In this document: piece by piece, positions 44,686-53,667 of the stretch
Numbering within the stretch: position 1 is the stretch's first letter
How the letters are laid out: every line of letters begins with the position of its first letter
Assembly (NCBI RefSeq): GCF_030811655.1
Contig: NZ_JAUSRE010000005.1
Coordinates: 1-64,000 of the forward strand
Direction: 5' to 3'
DNA from: Pseudarthrobacter enclensis
GTDB lineage: Bacteria; Actinomycetota; Actinomycetes; Actinomycetales; Micrococcaceae
Length of the DNA: 64,000 nucleotides
Program-made: the position numbers and the translations under genes
Notes under the pieces: model-generated
Seen by the model: only the letters and a program-made list of their open reading frames with translations
The model's database searches: none
What the model was told of the DNA's origin: nothing

Positions 44686-44865
44686 ACTGGATCCCTCGCA
44701 GGCGTATTTCTCCTCTATCTCCCCGTCATCGCACTGTTCGTTGCCCTCCTGGTGGCAGTCGGCGTCGTCCAATTGCTGTTGCTGCCTTTCATCATTCTGT
44801 TCCGCCGGTTGCGGCGACCCAGGAATGAACCGGATGCCGATGGTTCCTGGATCCTGGGCCACTAA
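44686..44865 (+). pseudogene. 5'-truncated second copy of the MDTG-type small membrane protein
   Basis: After TGA (44683-44685) an open frame of 59 codons reads TGSLAGVFLLYLPVIALFVA, then LLVAVGVVQLLLLPFIILFR and a tail ending DADGSWILGH, with TAA at 44863. It aligns along its whole length with residues of the intact protein at 37004-37225 (shared FLLYLPVI, VALL, LLPFI, SWxL). The first 18 or so residues, including the start codon, are missing, and no ATG or GTG is available near the 5' end. The stretch 44660-45015 is otherwise empty. Confidence 0.65.
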
Positions 44866-45015
44866 GACCAGCACCGCCAGGGGGCAGCCCCGCTAAGCTG
44901 CCGGGCCGCTGCCAGTACGGCATCCAGCGTAAAACCGGCACCGTCCGCCGGGACTGGTGCTGCTTCCGATAGGTTGGAGTCGACAGGCAATCTCTATCCG
45001 GCCATGGGAGCAGAC

Positions 45016-46041
45016 GTGAAGGCAATCGTGTATGAAGCAACAGGTCCCTCATCGGTGCTGAAGCTCCAGGACAAACCACTGACTGCGCCGGGCCCCGGGG
45101 AAGTGCGGGTGCGCCTGGTGGTGTCGGGAGTGAACCCGACCGACTGGAAATCGCGGTCCGGAAGCGGAAGCCACACGCTGGACGCTCCGAAGGTCCCAAA
45201 CCAGGACGGAGCCGGCGTCGTCGACCAGTTGGGGCCCGGCGTGGAAGGGTTTGCCGTGGGCGACCGTGTGTGGCTGTGGGATGTGGCCTGGGGCGGCAAC
45301 GAAGGCACAGCCCAGGAGTACGTGGTGCTGCCGGCGCACAAGGTCGTGGCACTTCCTGACACCGAATCCTTCGACACCGGCGCCTCCCTGGGAATTCCCG
45401 CACTGACGGCCCACCGCGCCCTGACGTCCAGCGAGGACGGACCGGCCAGGCTCGCACCTGGAGCCCTCGCAGGCAAAACCGTGCTGGTGACCGGAGGCGC
45501 AGGGGCTGTGGGGCATGCGGCCATCCAACTCGCCCGGTGGGCCGGAGCGACTGTTATCACAACCGTCAGCGGCGACCGGAAGGCCGAACTTGCCAGCCGC
45601 GCAGGTGCGGAAACCGTCATCAACTACCGGCAGGACGACGTCGTCCGCGCCGTCAAGGAAGCAGCCGCAGATGGTGTGGACGTGATCGTGGATGTCAATG
45701 CGCCTGCGAACATCGAGGCGGACCTGCAGGTGCTTAAAACCGGCGGGACCATCTCGATTTATGCGGCCAACCCCGGCGAATCCCTCAACATTCCCATCCG
45801 CGAAAGCATGACCAGGAACGTCCGCTACCAGTTCATCCTGACCTACACGGTCACGGACGGGCAGAAACAGCAAGCGGTCACGGCAGTTGGCCAGGCCCTT
45901 GCCGCCGGAGCGCTCAGGGTTGGTGAAGAACATGGCCTGCCACTGGCGCGGTTCCCACTCGAGGAAACTGCCGCCGCCCATGACGCAGTGGAACAGGGAA
46001 CGATTGGAAAGGTAGTCATAGACGTCGCACCGGCACCCTGA
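45016..46041 (+). CDS. zinc-independent NADPH:quinone reductase (MDR family)
   Basis: 341 residues from GTG 45016, which has GGGAG five bases upstream; ATG 45004 is the alternative. The N-terminal GroES-like domain (VRLVVSGVNPTDWKSRSG, GAGVVDQLGPGVEGFAVGDR) lacks the zinc ligands of alcohol dehydrogenases. The Rossmann domain has LVTGGAGAVGHAAIQLARWA. Members reduce quinones or enones by one or two electrons. It fits with the other oxidative-stress genes nearby. Confidence 0.9.
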   Translation: MKAIVYEATGPSSVLKLQDKPLTAPGPGEVRVRLVVSGVNPTDWKSRSGSGSHTLDAPKVPNQDGAGVVDQLGPGVEGFAVGDRVWLWDVAWGGNEGTAQEYVVLPAHKVVALPDTESFDTGASLGIPALTAHRALTSSEDGPARLAPGALAGKTVLVTGGAGAVGHAAIQLARWAGATVITTVSGDRKAELASRAGAETVINYRQDDVVRAVKEAAADGVDVIVDVNAPANIEADLQVLKTGGTISIYAANPGESLNIPIRESMTRNVRYQFILTYTVTDGQKQQAVTAVGQALAAGALRVGEEHGLPLARFPLEETAAAHDAVEQGTIGKVVIDVAPAP

Positions 46042-46056
46042 CCTGCGCGCCCTGGC

Positions 46057-46248
46057 CTAGCGTGAAAGGCGGTCTCTCGCGGCGTGTTCAACCAGGACGG
46101 GTATGAATGCACGGACCCTGCCGGCGTCCAGCAGGCTGTGCTCCTGCTGGACCACGTCTTCGATGTGTTCCCGCGGCATTCCAGGAAACTTCGCGGCGAG
46201 CCTGTCCACCACGTCAGCCAGCGCGCGCAACTCTTCGCTTACTCCCAT
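46057..46248 (-). CDS. three-helix-bundle dimerisation-domain protein
   Basis: 63 residues from ATG 46248: SEELRALADVVDRLAAKFPG, MPREHIEDVVQQEHSLLDAG and FIPVLVEHAARDRL. This is the short three-helix domain found in many actinobacterial small proteins. Its stop is 15 bases from the converging quinone reductase stop. Function unknown. A TTG start at 46284 is less likely. Confidence 0.7.
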   Translation of the reverse strand: MGVSEELRALADVVDRLAAKFPGMPREHIEDVVQQEHSLLDAGRVRAFIPVLVEHAARDRLSR

Positions 46249-46402
46249 CGGGAAAGTGTCAGCGCTCCAGGCAACGCCCGTCAAGGCTTGACAGTTTGCC
46301 TTTCGTGCCGCCCGCGATGGTCAGCAGAACGACGGCGGACGCCTGGCTGCGCACGTCCGTCCATCGCAGGTGCTAACCGGCGAGGGGCACGTTCCAAGGT
46401 GG

Positions 46403-46633
46403 TCAGTGCAGGTGCAGCCTTCTGGCCCGGGGATGCCGGTTCCGTCCCTGGGGACGGGAACCGGCAGCAACCGGGCGGTACTCGATCCGCCCCGTCCCCG
46501 TCCTGAGTTCCCGCCGTTCCTGCCGCCGGGCCTTCCTCTCGGGGCGGTCGATGGCGGACAAAATGGTGAGCGTCACGGTAATCCACAGGAACGCCGTCCC
46601 CAACACAAAAGCAATTTCCAGCTCAGTGCTCAT
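46403..46633 (-). CDS. small single-pass membrane protein (MSTE type)
   Basis: 76 residues. Membrane helix IAFVLGTAFLWITVTLTILS, a basic stop-transfer (RPERKARRQERRE) and a Pro/Arg/His tail. It resembles the 84-residue protein at 36740-36994 in its first 25 residues. No strong ribosome-binding site is visible. The 46249-46402 interval has no other gene. Confidence 0.5.
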   Translation of the reverse strand: MSTELEIAFVLGTAFLWITVTLTILSAIDRPERKARRQERRELRTGTGRIEYRPVAAGSRPQGRNRHPRARRLHLH

Positions 46634-46707
46634 ACCACAATGTTAGGCCCGGGCCCGTATTCTCCACCCCCTGGGGATCCACATCATTGGCCGCAAATCC
46701 ACAGTGC

Positions 46708-47679
46708 CTAGAGAAGCCCCAGCTCCCTGACGGCCGCCATCACGTCGGACACCTGGACTGCGAGCAGGGCGGGATCAGGTTGGGCGGCGAATGTGTCTCC
46801 GCGCCGCAGTTCGGCGCGGGTGAGGACCACATGGGGGCCCGGCGGCGGACCCCAGATTTCGGGTGGGGCGGGACCGAAAAGAACCACGGACGGAGTCCCG
46901 TACGCCGACGCCAAGTGTGCAGCGCCCGTATCGGCAGAGACCACCAGCCGTGCGGCAGCGATCGTGGCGGCAAACTCACCCAGGCCCAGAACGCCGGCCA
47001 GCATGGAGGTGTCCGGAAGACCCGAAAGACGGCACACTTCCTGGGCACGTTCCCTTTCCGACGTGCCACCGGTGAAGACCACCTGGTGCCCGGCTTCTGC
47101 GAGCGCCGATGCCACTGCCGCGAACCGGCCGGCCGGCCACAGCCGGCTTCCGTAGGCTGCCCCCACGTGCAGCACGGTCGCGCCGGGCACCGGGCTGGGC
47201 ATGTGCGGTGTGTTCAGCTGCACGTCCAGGGGATCGGCCTCTATGCCATGCCATTCGAGCAGCCGGACCCAGCGTTCGCGCTCGTGCAATTCGGGCCGCC
47301 ACGGGGGGCCGTCCCGGTGCGGACTTTGGTGCCCCACGGTCCGCCGGGCTTTCAGGGCCTCAATCCGTCCCTGGCTTTCCGGGCCGCTGCCGTGGAGGTT
47401 GATGGCCACGTCCACTGCACCCGGTTCCATTGCCAGCGGTTCGTCCAGGCCGTGCGTCGGCAGAAGTTCATAGCCGCCCACCAGGCCCAGGGCTTCGGAC
47501 AGCCAGCCCTGGGCCGCGTAGCGAAGGCGGTGATCCGGAAAGGCGCGCCGGATGCCCTTCAGCGCAGGCACGGCCACCAGCAGGTCCCCAAGCTTGAGGG
47601 CGCGCAGGACCAGGAGTTCCGGTTTGCCGTCGGCACGGATCAGGTCGGCGGACTCCCCGGCCGCCTGGACGGCGCTCAT
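46708..47679 (-). CDS. glycosyltransferase family 9 protein (second of a pair)
   Basis: 323 residues with the ADP-heptose:LPS heptosyltransferase fold. LVLRALKLGDLLVAVPALKG is the N-terminal GT9 motif, and LVVSADTGAAHLASAYGTPS with VVLFGP the nucleotide-sugar site. Actinobacteria lack LPS heptose core, so a cell-surface polysaccharide or teichulosonic-type glycan is a more likely target. It overlaps its partner by four bases (ATGA). Confidence 0.87.
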   Translation of the reverse strand: MSAVQAAGESADLIRADGKPELLVLRALKLGDLLVAVPALKGIRRAFPDHRLRYAAQGWLSEALGLVGGYELLPTHGLDEPLAMEPGAVDVAINLHGSGPESQGRIEALKARRTVGHQSPHRDGPPWRPELHERERWVRLLEWHGIEADPLDVQLNTPHMPSPVPGATVLHVGAAYGSRLWPAGRFAAVASALAEAGHQVVFTGGTSERERAQEVCRLSGLPDTSMLAGVLGLGEFAATIAAARLVVSADTGAAHLASAYGTPSVVLFGPAPPEIWGPPPGPHVVLTRAELRRGDTFAAQPDPALLAVQVSDVMAAVRELGLL

Positions 47680-48818
47680 GCGTCCTGCTTTGCGAACGTC
47701 GCAGCCGAAAGGCTGCGGACGTCCTCGTAGACTTCGGACACCCCGATGCCTGCCACTACAGAGTCATCATGGACGCAGCGCGGTGCTGTCCAGCCGACCT
47801 GGGTGACATCGATGCCGCACGTGGGGCAGGCCGTCACCCATGACGTGTGGATCCGGTGAAGGCTCCGGCCCAGTGCGCCGGCGTTGATCACATTGCCGGC
47901 CCAGAAGATACCGACCGTGGGGACGCCAAGCGCTTGCGCAAGGTGCCGGGGGCCGCTGTCGTTTGCTACCACCACATCGGCTTTTGCCAGCAGCGACACC
48001 AGTCCCGCCATATCCAGTGCGCCCGCCGCCGAACGGACAGCGGCGGACCCGGCCCGCGCGGCGATGTCCTCCGCTAGGTCCTGCTCGCTGCTGTCCCCAA
48101 TGATCACCACGCGGGAGCCGTCAGATGCGCAGGCGCCGGCAAGTTCGGCGAACTTTTCGGCGGGCCAACGACGACGGGGGTCGGTGGCGCCGGGATGGAT
48201 CACCACGAGCGGCTGGCCGGCACTGCCATCGGCCGCTTCGGACGCGGCCCCACCCTGGGCGGGCGCCAGCCGGGCTTCAAGATCTACGGGAAAGGCCCCG
48301 GCGAACCCTGCGACTTCCAGCGCCCTTAAAGGTTCATGCTGGTAGTAGATATAGGGGATGGTCCGTTCAAGGCTGGCTGCATCAGCCGTCCTGGTGCCCA
48401 CCGTGTGACGCGCGCCCAGCCGCAACAGGAAGGGATTGGAATACCGTCCCCCTCCATGAAGCTGGACCGCCAGATCAAAGTGCCGGCTGCGCATGTCCGC
48501 AAAGAAAAGGTCCAGCTCACCGGCATCCTCTTCCCCTGGCCGGACACCCTCTGCGAACGGCAGCACAACAACCTCATCCACCGGGCTCGTCAACGCCCCC
48601 AGCAGCGCCTGGTGCACAGGGGTCCCCAGCAAGGTCACCGTTGCAGAGGGGTAGGCTGCCTTCAGCGCAGCCATCGCCGGGATGGCGAAGATCAGGTCGC
48701 CCAGGCCGCCCCCGCGCAGGACAACGATGCTGGACACGCCGTCGAACCTCTCCAGTACCGGTCCGACGCCCACGCCAACCTGTCCCGCACCGCCGAACTC
48801 TGCGGTGAGTTGCTCCAC
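47676..48818 (-). CDS. glycosyltransferase family 9 protein (first of a pair)
   Basis: 380 residues from GTG 48818, with AAGGGGCAGATC as ribosome-binding site. IVVLRGGGLGDLIFAIPAMA and VVANDSGPRHLAQALGVPTV with GIFW are the GT9 marks. A C-terminal TACPTCGIDVTQVGW and PRCVHD contain three cysteines that may bind a metal. The two adjacent GT9 genes are paralogues and may add successive sugars. The divergent gene is DUF4193. Confidence 0.88.
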   Translation of the reverse strand: MEQLTAEFGGAGQVGVGVGPVLERFDGVSSIVVLRGGGLGDLIFAIPAMAALKAAYPSATVTLLGTPVHQALLGALTSPVDEVVVLPFAEGVRPGEEDAGELDLFFADMRSRHFDLAVQLHGGGRYSNPFLLRLGARHTVGTRTADAASLERTIPYIYYQHEPLRALEVAGFAGAFPVDLEARLAPAQGGAASEAADGSAGQPLVVIHPGATDPRRRWPAEKFAELAGACASDGSRVVIIGDSSEQDLAEDIAARAGSAAVRSAAGALDMAGLVSLLAKADVVVANDSGPRHLAQALGVPTVGIFWAGNVINAGALGRSLHRIHTSWVTACPTCGIDVTQVGWTAPRCVHDDSVVAGIGVSEVYEDVRSLSAATFAKQDA

Positions 48819-48957
48819 GATCTGCCCCTTCCGTCACGCAGAGGAAACAGCAACGGCCATCCCTCCACAGCCAACGCAGCCGCAACGCAGTTGGAAAACC
48901 AGCGGCTGCTCCCCTGAACCTTTACCCAGCCGGCCGGAGATCTACGCTCCTTATTGG

Positions 48958-48983
48958 GGAATACCGGCCTTATGCTGTACGTT
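48958..48983 (+). promoter_or_regulatory. SigR/SigH-type promoter of the DUF4193 gene
   Basis: GGAAT (48958-48962), exactly 18 bases, then GTT (48981-48983). It is a perfect match to the thiol-stress ECF consensus. The transcript would start about 30 bases before GTG 49025. Confidence 0.7.
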
Positions 48984-49024
48984 TCATACCCGACAGCCAA
49001 TCAAAGAAAAGAGAAGCACCCAAA

Positions 49025-49327
49025 GTGGCAACCGATTACGATGAACTGCGTTCCGACGTCAAGGAATCGCAGGACAACTCACTCGAGCAGCTCCAGTCAG
49101 CAAATGCTCCCGACGCCCGCAGTGTTGTGCAGGAGTTGGACGAGGCTGACGGGCTGGACGGCGCCGGCGTCCCTGGCGGCGAATTCGTCGCTGAGGAGCT
49201 CGTAGTCCAGGTCATCCCGCAGGCTGAGGATGAGTTCACCTGCTACTCCTGTTTCCTGGTCCGGCACCGGTCCCAGATCGCCCGGCAAAAAGACGGCCAC
49301 AGCTACTGCACCGAGTGCGAAGGCTAG
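49025..49327 (+). CDS. DUF4193 domain protein (CxxC...CxxC)
   Basis: 100 residues from GTG 49025. The acidic N-terminal half (DYDELRSDVKESQDNSLEQL) is followed by a C-terminal FTCYSCFLVRHRSQIA and YCTECEG. Two CxxC pairs could bind zinc or act as a redox switch. DUF4193 is conserved through actinobacteria without known function. The SigR-type promoter just upstream makes a thiol-stress link plausible. Confidence 0.88.
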   Translation: MATDYDELRSDVKESQDNSLEQLQSANAPDARSVVQELDEADGLDGAGVPGGEFVAEELVVQVIPQAEDEFTCYSCFLVRHRSQIARQKDGHSYCTECEG

Positions 49328-49366
49328 TCAGCAAGCTTTCCTTAGGGTCGGCACTACGATCCCTGT

Positions 49367-49401
49367 CGAGAGGCACGCCGCGGGCGTGCCTCTCGGTCTT
49401 T
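49367..49401 (+). terminator. terminator after DUF4193 gene
   Basis: A 13-bp stem (49367-49379 with 49383-49395) with a three-base loop, followed by GTCTTT. Confidence 0.85.
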
Positions 49402-49490
49402 AAGCATCCCTCCAGCCTGCGTCCGTAGCGTTGGGCACAATACGTTCGACGCCGGCACCCCGCCGGGAGGCCGGCAGCCAGGAGGCATCA

Positions 49491-50231
49491 GTGGACATCC
49501 CCGCCAACTTTTGGAGCGCGTTCAGCGCAGCCTTCACCCAAACAAACGTTCCCACCGTCACGTGGGGCGAGATGCTCCTTTCCCTGGCGGCCGCCGTCGC
49601 CCTTTCCATCCCGCGCGGCAGCTGGCGCTACTTCGGCCTCCTCGCCACCGCCACACACGAACTGGGCCACGCGTTTGCAGCCGTGACTTCCGGACAGCGG
49701 CTGTCCGGAATCCGGCTTCGGCTGGACCACTCCGGGACCACCACCACGTACAGCCGGAGCAGGCTGGCGGCCGCATGGTCGTGCTTTTGGGGCTACCCCG
49801 TACCCGCAATGGTCGGGGCGGCTTTCGTGTGGTGCGGACTCGGTGGCTGGGGTCCTGCTGCCATGGCAGGCAGTTCCCTGGTTCTGGCTGCGTCCCTTGT
49901 CTTCCTCCGCAACTTTGCCGGATTGGCCGTCACCATCGCGGCCATAGCGGGCGCAGCCGCACTGGCATTCCTTGCATCCGGTTCCATGGCGGGGCACGTA
50001 ACAGTCGTTCTCGGCCTGGCCCTTCTGGTGGCCGCCGTGCGTGACCTGCTCAAACTCACCAACGTCCACCTCCGCCGGCGCGACCGCCTGAACACCTCCG
50101 ATGCCTACCTCCTCTACCGTGCCACCGCTGTACCATCCGGCATCTGGATTGCCTTGTTCACGCTGGTGGTGGCCGGTGCATGGCTGGTGGCCTGGCAGCC
50201 AGTCTCGGCAATTCTGCTGGAACGCCGGTAG
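49491..50231 (+). CDS. M50 family metalloprotease-like membrane protein
   Basis: 246 residues from GTG 49491 (GGAGG five bases upstream). Several membrane helices. The zinc motif is HELGH in LLATATHELGHAFAAVTSGQ, and the third-ligand region may be AAVRDLLKLTNVH. It is of the M50B/YdaA-like type without a PDZ or CBS domain. It is distinct from the S2P at 26.3-27.5 kb. The usual NPDG-like motif is not obvious, so activity is uncertain. Confidence 0.85.
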   Translation: MDIPANFWSAFSAAFTQTNVPTVTWGEMLLSLAAAVALSIPRGSWRYFGLLATATHELGHAFAAVTSGQRLSGIRLRLDHSGTTTTYSRSRLAAAWSCFWGYPVPAMVGAAFVWCGLGGWGPAAMAGSSLVLAASLVFLRNFAGLAVTIAAIAGAAALAFLASGSMAGHVTVVLGLALLVAAVRDLLKLTNVHLRRRDRLNTSDAYLLYRATAVPSGIWIALFTLVVAGAWLVAWQPVSAILLERR

Positions 50232-50260
50232 ACGACGGTGGCGGCGCATAGGCTTGGGGC

Positions 50261-51343
50261 ATGAGCCAGGAAACCGAAAGTGCCACCGCAGCGACGGGCG
50301 GCACCAGCGAACACAGCACCCGCGGTGCGTATGTAACGGGCGGGGCCGAGTTCACCCGCGATACCAACTACATCGAGGACCGCATCACCAGGAGCGCCTC
50401 CCCCGGCAGCAACGGCGAGCCGGGTTGGCCAGTGGAGGCCGGGCGCTACCGTCTCATTGCGGCCAGGGCCTGCCCCTGGGCGAACCGCACTGTGATTGTC
50501 CGCAGGCTGCTCGGGCTGGAAGAAGCCATCTCCCTGGGCCAGCCCGGACCCACCCATGATGCACGCTCCTGGACATTCGACCTCGACCCGCACGGCGTGG
50601 ATCCGGTCCTGGGCATTGAACGCCTCCAGGAAGCCTACTTCAAGCGTTTCCCGGGCTACCCCCGCGGCATCACCGTGCCTGCAATCGTCGACGTGCGCAG
50701 CGGCGAGGTAGTCACCAACAACTTCCCGCAGATCACCCTGGACTTCTCCACGGAGTGGACGGATTTCCACCGGCCCGGTGCACCGCAGCTCTACCCGGAG
50801 CACCTCCGGGAGGAAATCGACCTAGTCAACAGGCGCGTTTTCACCGAGGTCAACAACGGCGTCTACCGATGTGGATTCGCAGGTTCGCAGCAAGCCTATG
50901 AGTCAGCGTACGCACGCTTGTGGACCGCCATGGACTGGCTTGAGGACCGCTTGTCCCGGCAGCGCTACCTGATGGGCGACACGATCACTGAGGCAGACGT
51001 CCGGCTGTTCACCACACTGGCCCGGTTCGATCCCGTGTACCACGGCCACTTCAAGTGCAACCGGCAGAAGCTGAGTGAAATGCCCAACCTATGGGGCTAC
51101 GCCAGGGACCTTTTCCAGACACCCGGATTCGGCGACACCATCGACTTCGTGCAGATCAAGCAGCACTACTACATCGTGCATGAGGACATCAATCCCACCG
51201 GGATCGTTCCAGCCGGCCCCGACCTCAGCGGATGGTTGGAGGACCACGGCCGGGAATCGCTGGGCGGCCGCCCCTTTGGCGATGGAACACCGCCGGGGCC
51301 GGTCCGGCCAGGCGAGGAAGTGGCCGCGGGACACGGAGCATAG
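50261..51343 (+). CDS. glutathionyl-hydroquinone reductase-like GST (Xi class)
   Basis: 360 residues. AARACPWANRTVIVRRLLGL holds catalytic Cys71, followed by GITVPAIVDV, TNNFPQITLDFS and a C-terminal all-helical domain with YLMGDTITEADVRLFTTLAR. This is the YqjG/PcpF-type family that reduces glutathionylated hydroquinones. The organism makes mycothiol rather than glutathione, so mycothiolated quinones are likely substrates. That is inference. It begins 29 bases after the M50 gene. Confidence 0.93.
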   Translation: MSQETESATAATGGTSEHSTRGAYVTGGAEFTRDTNYIEDRITRSASPGSNGEPGWPVEAGRYRLIAARACPWANRTVIVRRLLGLEEAISLGQPGPTHDARSWTFDLDPHGVDPVLGIERLQEAYFKRFPGYPRGITVPAIVDVRSGEVVTNNFPQITLDFSTEWTDFHRPGAPQLYPEHLREEIDLVNRRVFTEVNNGVYRCGFAGSQQAYESAYARLWTAMDWLEDRLSRQRYLMGDTITEADVRLFTTLARFDPVYHGHFKCNRQKLSEMPNLWGYARDLFQTPGFGDTIDFVQIKQHYYIVHEDINPTGIVPAGPDLSGWLEDHGRESLGGRPFGDGTPPGPVRPGEEVAAGHGA

Positions 51344-51389
51344 ACTCCCCGACCGGACAGGAAATCGTTTTCCGCCTACACTGGGCGGC

Positions 51390-52499
51390 ATGCTTACTTC
51401 CCTGGGTTTCGTGGCTCCCGGTTACGAGGACGTCCTGGCCCTCTTCGAATCCTTCCTCGCCGAAGATCCCCACTACAGCGCGCAGGTGGCCGCCTATCGT
51501 GACGGTGTTCCGGTGCTCAGCCTGAGCGGCGGGCCTGGCATGGATCCGGATACCCTGACGGGTGCCTATTCCTGCTCCAAGGGAGTGGCCGCAATGGTCA
51601 TCGCGCTCCTTGTGCAGGACGGTGTCCTGGACCTCGACAAAGCGGTGGTGGATTACTGGCCGGAATTCGGCGTCCATGGAAAGGACCGGCTGCTGGTCAG
51701 GGAGGCGCTGTCTCACCAGGCGGGGCTCCTGGGTGTCGAGGGCGGATTCGGCTTGGAGGAGTTCACCACGGCGGGAGCCGCATTGCGGCTCGCCGCGGCT
51801 GCACCTGCCTGGCAACCGGGCAGGCAGTTCGGCTACCACGCGCTCACCATTGGCATCCTGATGGAGGAGCTGTGCCGCCGGACCACGGGCGAGGCGTTGC
51901 AGGACATTTACAACCGAAGAATCCGTGAGCCGCAGGACGTCGACTTCTTCCTGGGGCTGCCGGCAGACCAGGAGCCGCGGTACCGGGATGTCCTGTACGA
52001 GGCAGATGCGGCGCAGCCGTGGGTCGACCCGCTCAGCCTCGAGGGCATGAACAGCAACGCCCCGGTCAGCAGCATCATGGAACTGCCCAACATCCGGTCC
52101 GTCAGGGCCGCCGGGATGTCAGCCGCCGGCGGTGTGGGGTCTGCCGACGGCTTGGCCCGGTTGTATGCCGCAGCCACCACTGGCGTTGGAACCGACAGTC
52201 CCTTCCTCACTGAGGAAACCATCACTGCAATGACGCGGGAGCAGGTGTGGGGCCTGGACCGGTCTTCCGGCCTGGACAACGCGTTCGCGGTGGTCTTCAT
52301 GAAACCCCATCCCTCGCGGAACTTCGGCAGCCACCGGGCCTTCGGGCACGAAGGGGCAAACGCTGCCCTCGGTTTTGCCGACCCGTCCTACCGTTTGGCT
52401 TTCGGCTACATTCCCCGGCGCGCGGAAGAAGGGCGCACTCAGGGCCGCGCCCACCGCCTGGCTGCTGCGGTACGCCGCTCAACAGCAGGTTTGTCCTGA
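51390..52499 (+). CDS. serine hydrolase of the beta-lactamase/EstB family
   Basis: 369 residues from ATG 51390. The nucleophile SxxK is AYSCSKGVAA (Ser61, Lys64). The YxN-like motif is GYHALT (Asn replaced by Ala), and a late HEGAN motif replaces KTG. This fits class C-like esterases (family VIII, EstB) rather than true beta-lactamases. The longer open frame upstream overlaps the GST gene and is rejected. It starts 46 bases after the GST stop. Confidence 0.9.
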   Translation: MLTSLGFVAPGYEDVLALFESFLAEDPHYSAQVAAYRDGVPVLSLSGGPGMDPDTLTGAYSCSKGVAAMVIALLVQDGVLDLDKAVVDYWPEFGVHGKDRLLVREALSHQAGLLGVEGGFGLEEFTTAGAALRLAAAAPAWQPGRQFGYHALTIGILMEELCRRTTGEALQDIYNRRIREPQDVDFFLGLPADQEPRYRDVLYEADAAQPWVDPLSLEGMNSNAPVSSIMELPNIRSVRAAGMSAAGGVGSADGLARLYAAATTGVGTDSPFLTEETITAMTREQVWGLDRSSGLDNAFAVVFMKPHPSRNFGSHRAFGHEGANAALGFADPSYRLAFGYIPRRAEEGRTQGRAHRLAAAVRRSTAGLS

Positions 52500-52526
52500 C
52501 GCACCGCCGGCCCTACTGTTGTCCGG

Positions 52527-53645
52527 ATGGGCAATACTCAGGCACGGCCGGACGCACGGTGGGCTCGGGGGACCCAACTTCTCAAACAATCGGTGGCTGG
52601 ACTTTCCGCTGCCTTCGCGGAGCAGCGGCTGCAACTTGCGGCTAAAGCCGCACTGGCAGCCGGGCTGGCTTTTGCCATCGCGCCGCACATGCCCGGCGCG
52701 GCATCGCACTACGCATACTACGCGCCGCTGGGCGCGCTGGTGGCGATGTACCACAACGTGGCCGGCTCGGTCCGGCAGGGGCTCCAGGCGCTCGCCGGGC
52801 TGGCTGTTGGCATCGGACTTGCCTTCATCCTTGTCAGCATCGCCGAGCCCTCGCCGCTGACCGTGGCGTTGTTCATGGGAATAGGCGTGCTGCTGGGCGG
52901 CCTGCCGGGCATTGGCTCAGGCAGCGACTGGATTCCGACGGCAGCCCTCCTGGTTCTGCTGGTGGGCGGCAGAAACGCCGAGGATTTCTCCTACGGCTAC
53001 CTGGTGCAGATGGCGGCGGGCGTGGTGGTCGGCATCGCTGTGAACTTCCTGATCTTTCCGCCACTGCACCTCAGTGCCGCCGCCTCCAGCCTCGTGGACC
53101 TGCGGCAGGCCCTCGGGCGCCAACTGACGGACATGGCCGCGGCGCTGAAGGAAAAGTGGCCGCCTGAGCACGAGGACTGGTCCCGCCGGTCAGACGAACT
53201 GTCCGAGGCGGCAAGTTCCGTGCGGCACCTGGTCAAGGAAGCCGACGCCAGCCGCCGGGCCAACCCGCGCAGAAAACTCCACCCGCGCGACGTGGACCAG
53301 GACTACCGCGACCTGCAGAACCTGGAGCGCGTGACCTTCCACATCCAGGACATGACCGATGTCCTTTCAGACGTGATCTGGGAGGATGACGTGCCGTACG
53401 CGATCCCCCTGCAGGACAACGAGCCGCTGGCGGATGCCATCAACGCAACGGGAGAACTCCTCTCGATCCACAGCGACAGCGACGAGCGCACATACAACGA
53501 CTCCTATGAAGCCGCCAGGACGGCGGTGGAGGCTTGTATGGCCTCCACCGCCGGCAGGCAGGCCGCACAGGGAACCGTGCCTGCGTCCGAGTCGGTCCTT
53601 CTGAGCCTCCACCGGATCCTGCGGGTCATCCGCCCCAGGGGGTAG
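52527..53645 (+). CDS. FUSC family transporter (aromatic acid exporter-like)
   Basis: 372 residues. Six hydrophobic segments lie in the first 190 residues (AALAAGLAFAIA, GLAVGIGLAFILVSI, ALFMGIGVLLGGLPG, TAALLVLLVGG, MAAGVVVGIAVNFLIFPPLH). A cytoplasmic helical tail follows with RRANPRRKLHPRDVDQDY. This is half of an AaeB/FUSC-type exporter, so it may dimerise. It starts 27 bases after the hydrolase. Substrate unknown. Confidence 0.87.
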   Translation: MGNTQARPDARWARGTQLLKQSVAGLSAAFAEQRLQLAAKAALAAGLAFAIAPHMPGAASHYAYYAPLGALVAMYHNVAGSVRQGLQALAGLAVGIGLAFILVSIAEPSPLTVALFMGIGVLLGGLPGIGSGSDWIPTAALLVLLVGGRNAEDFSYGYLVQMAAGVVVGIAVNFLIFPPLHLSAAASSLVDLRQALGRQLTDMAAALKEKWPPEHEDWSRRSDELSEAASSVRHLVKEADASRRANPRRKLHPRDVDQDYRDLQNLERVTFHIQDMTDVLSDVIWEDDVPYAIPLQDNEPLADAINATGELLSIHSDSDERTYNDSYEAARTAVEACMASTAGRQAAQGTVPASESVLLSLHRILRVIRPRG

Positions 53646-53667
53646 GCACGGCGGGCCGTTGCCTTTC

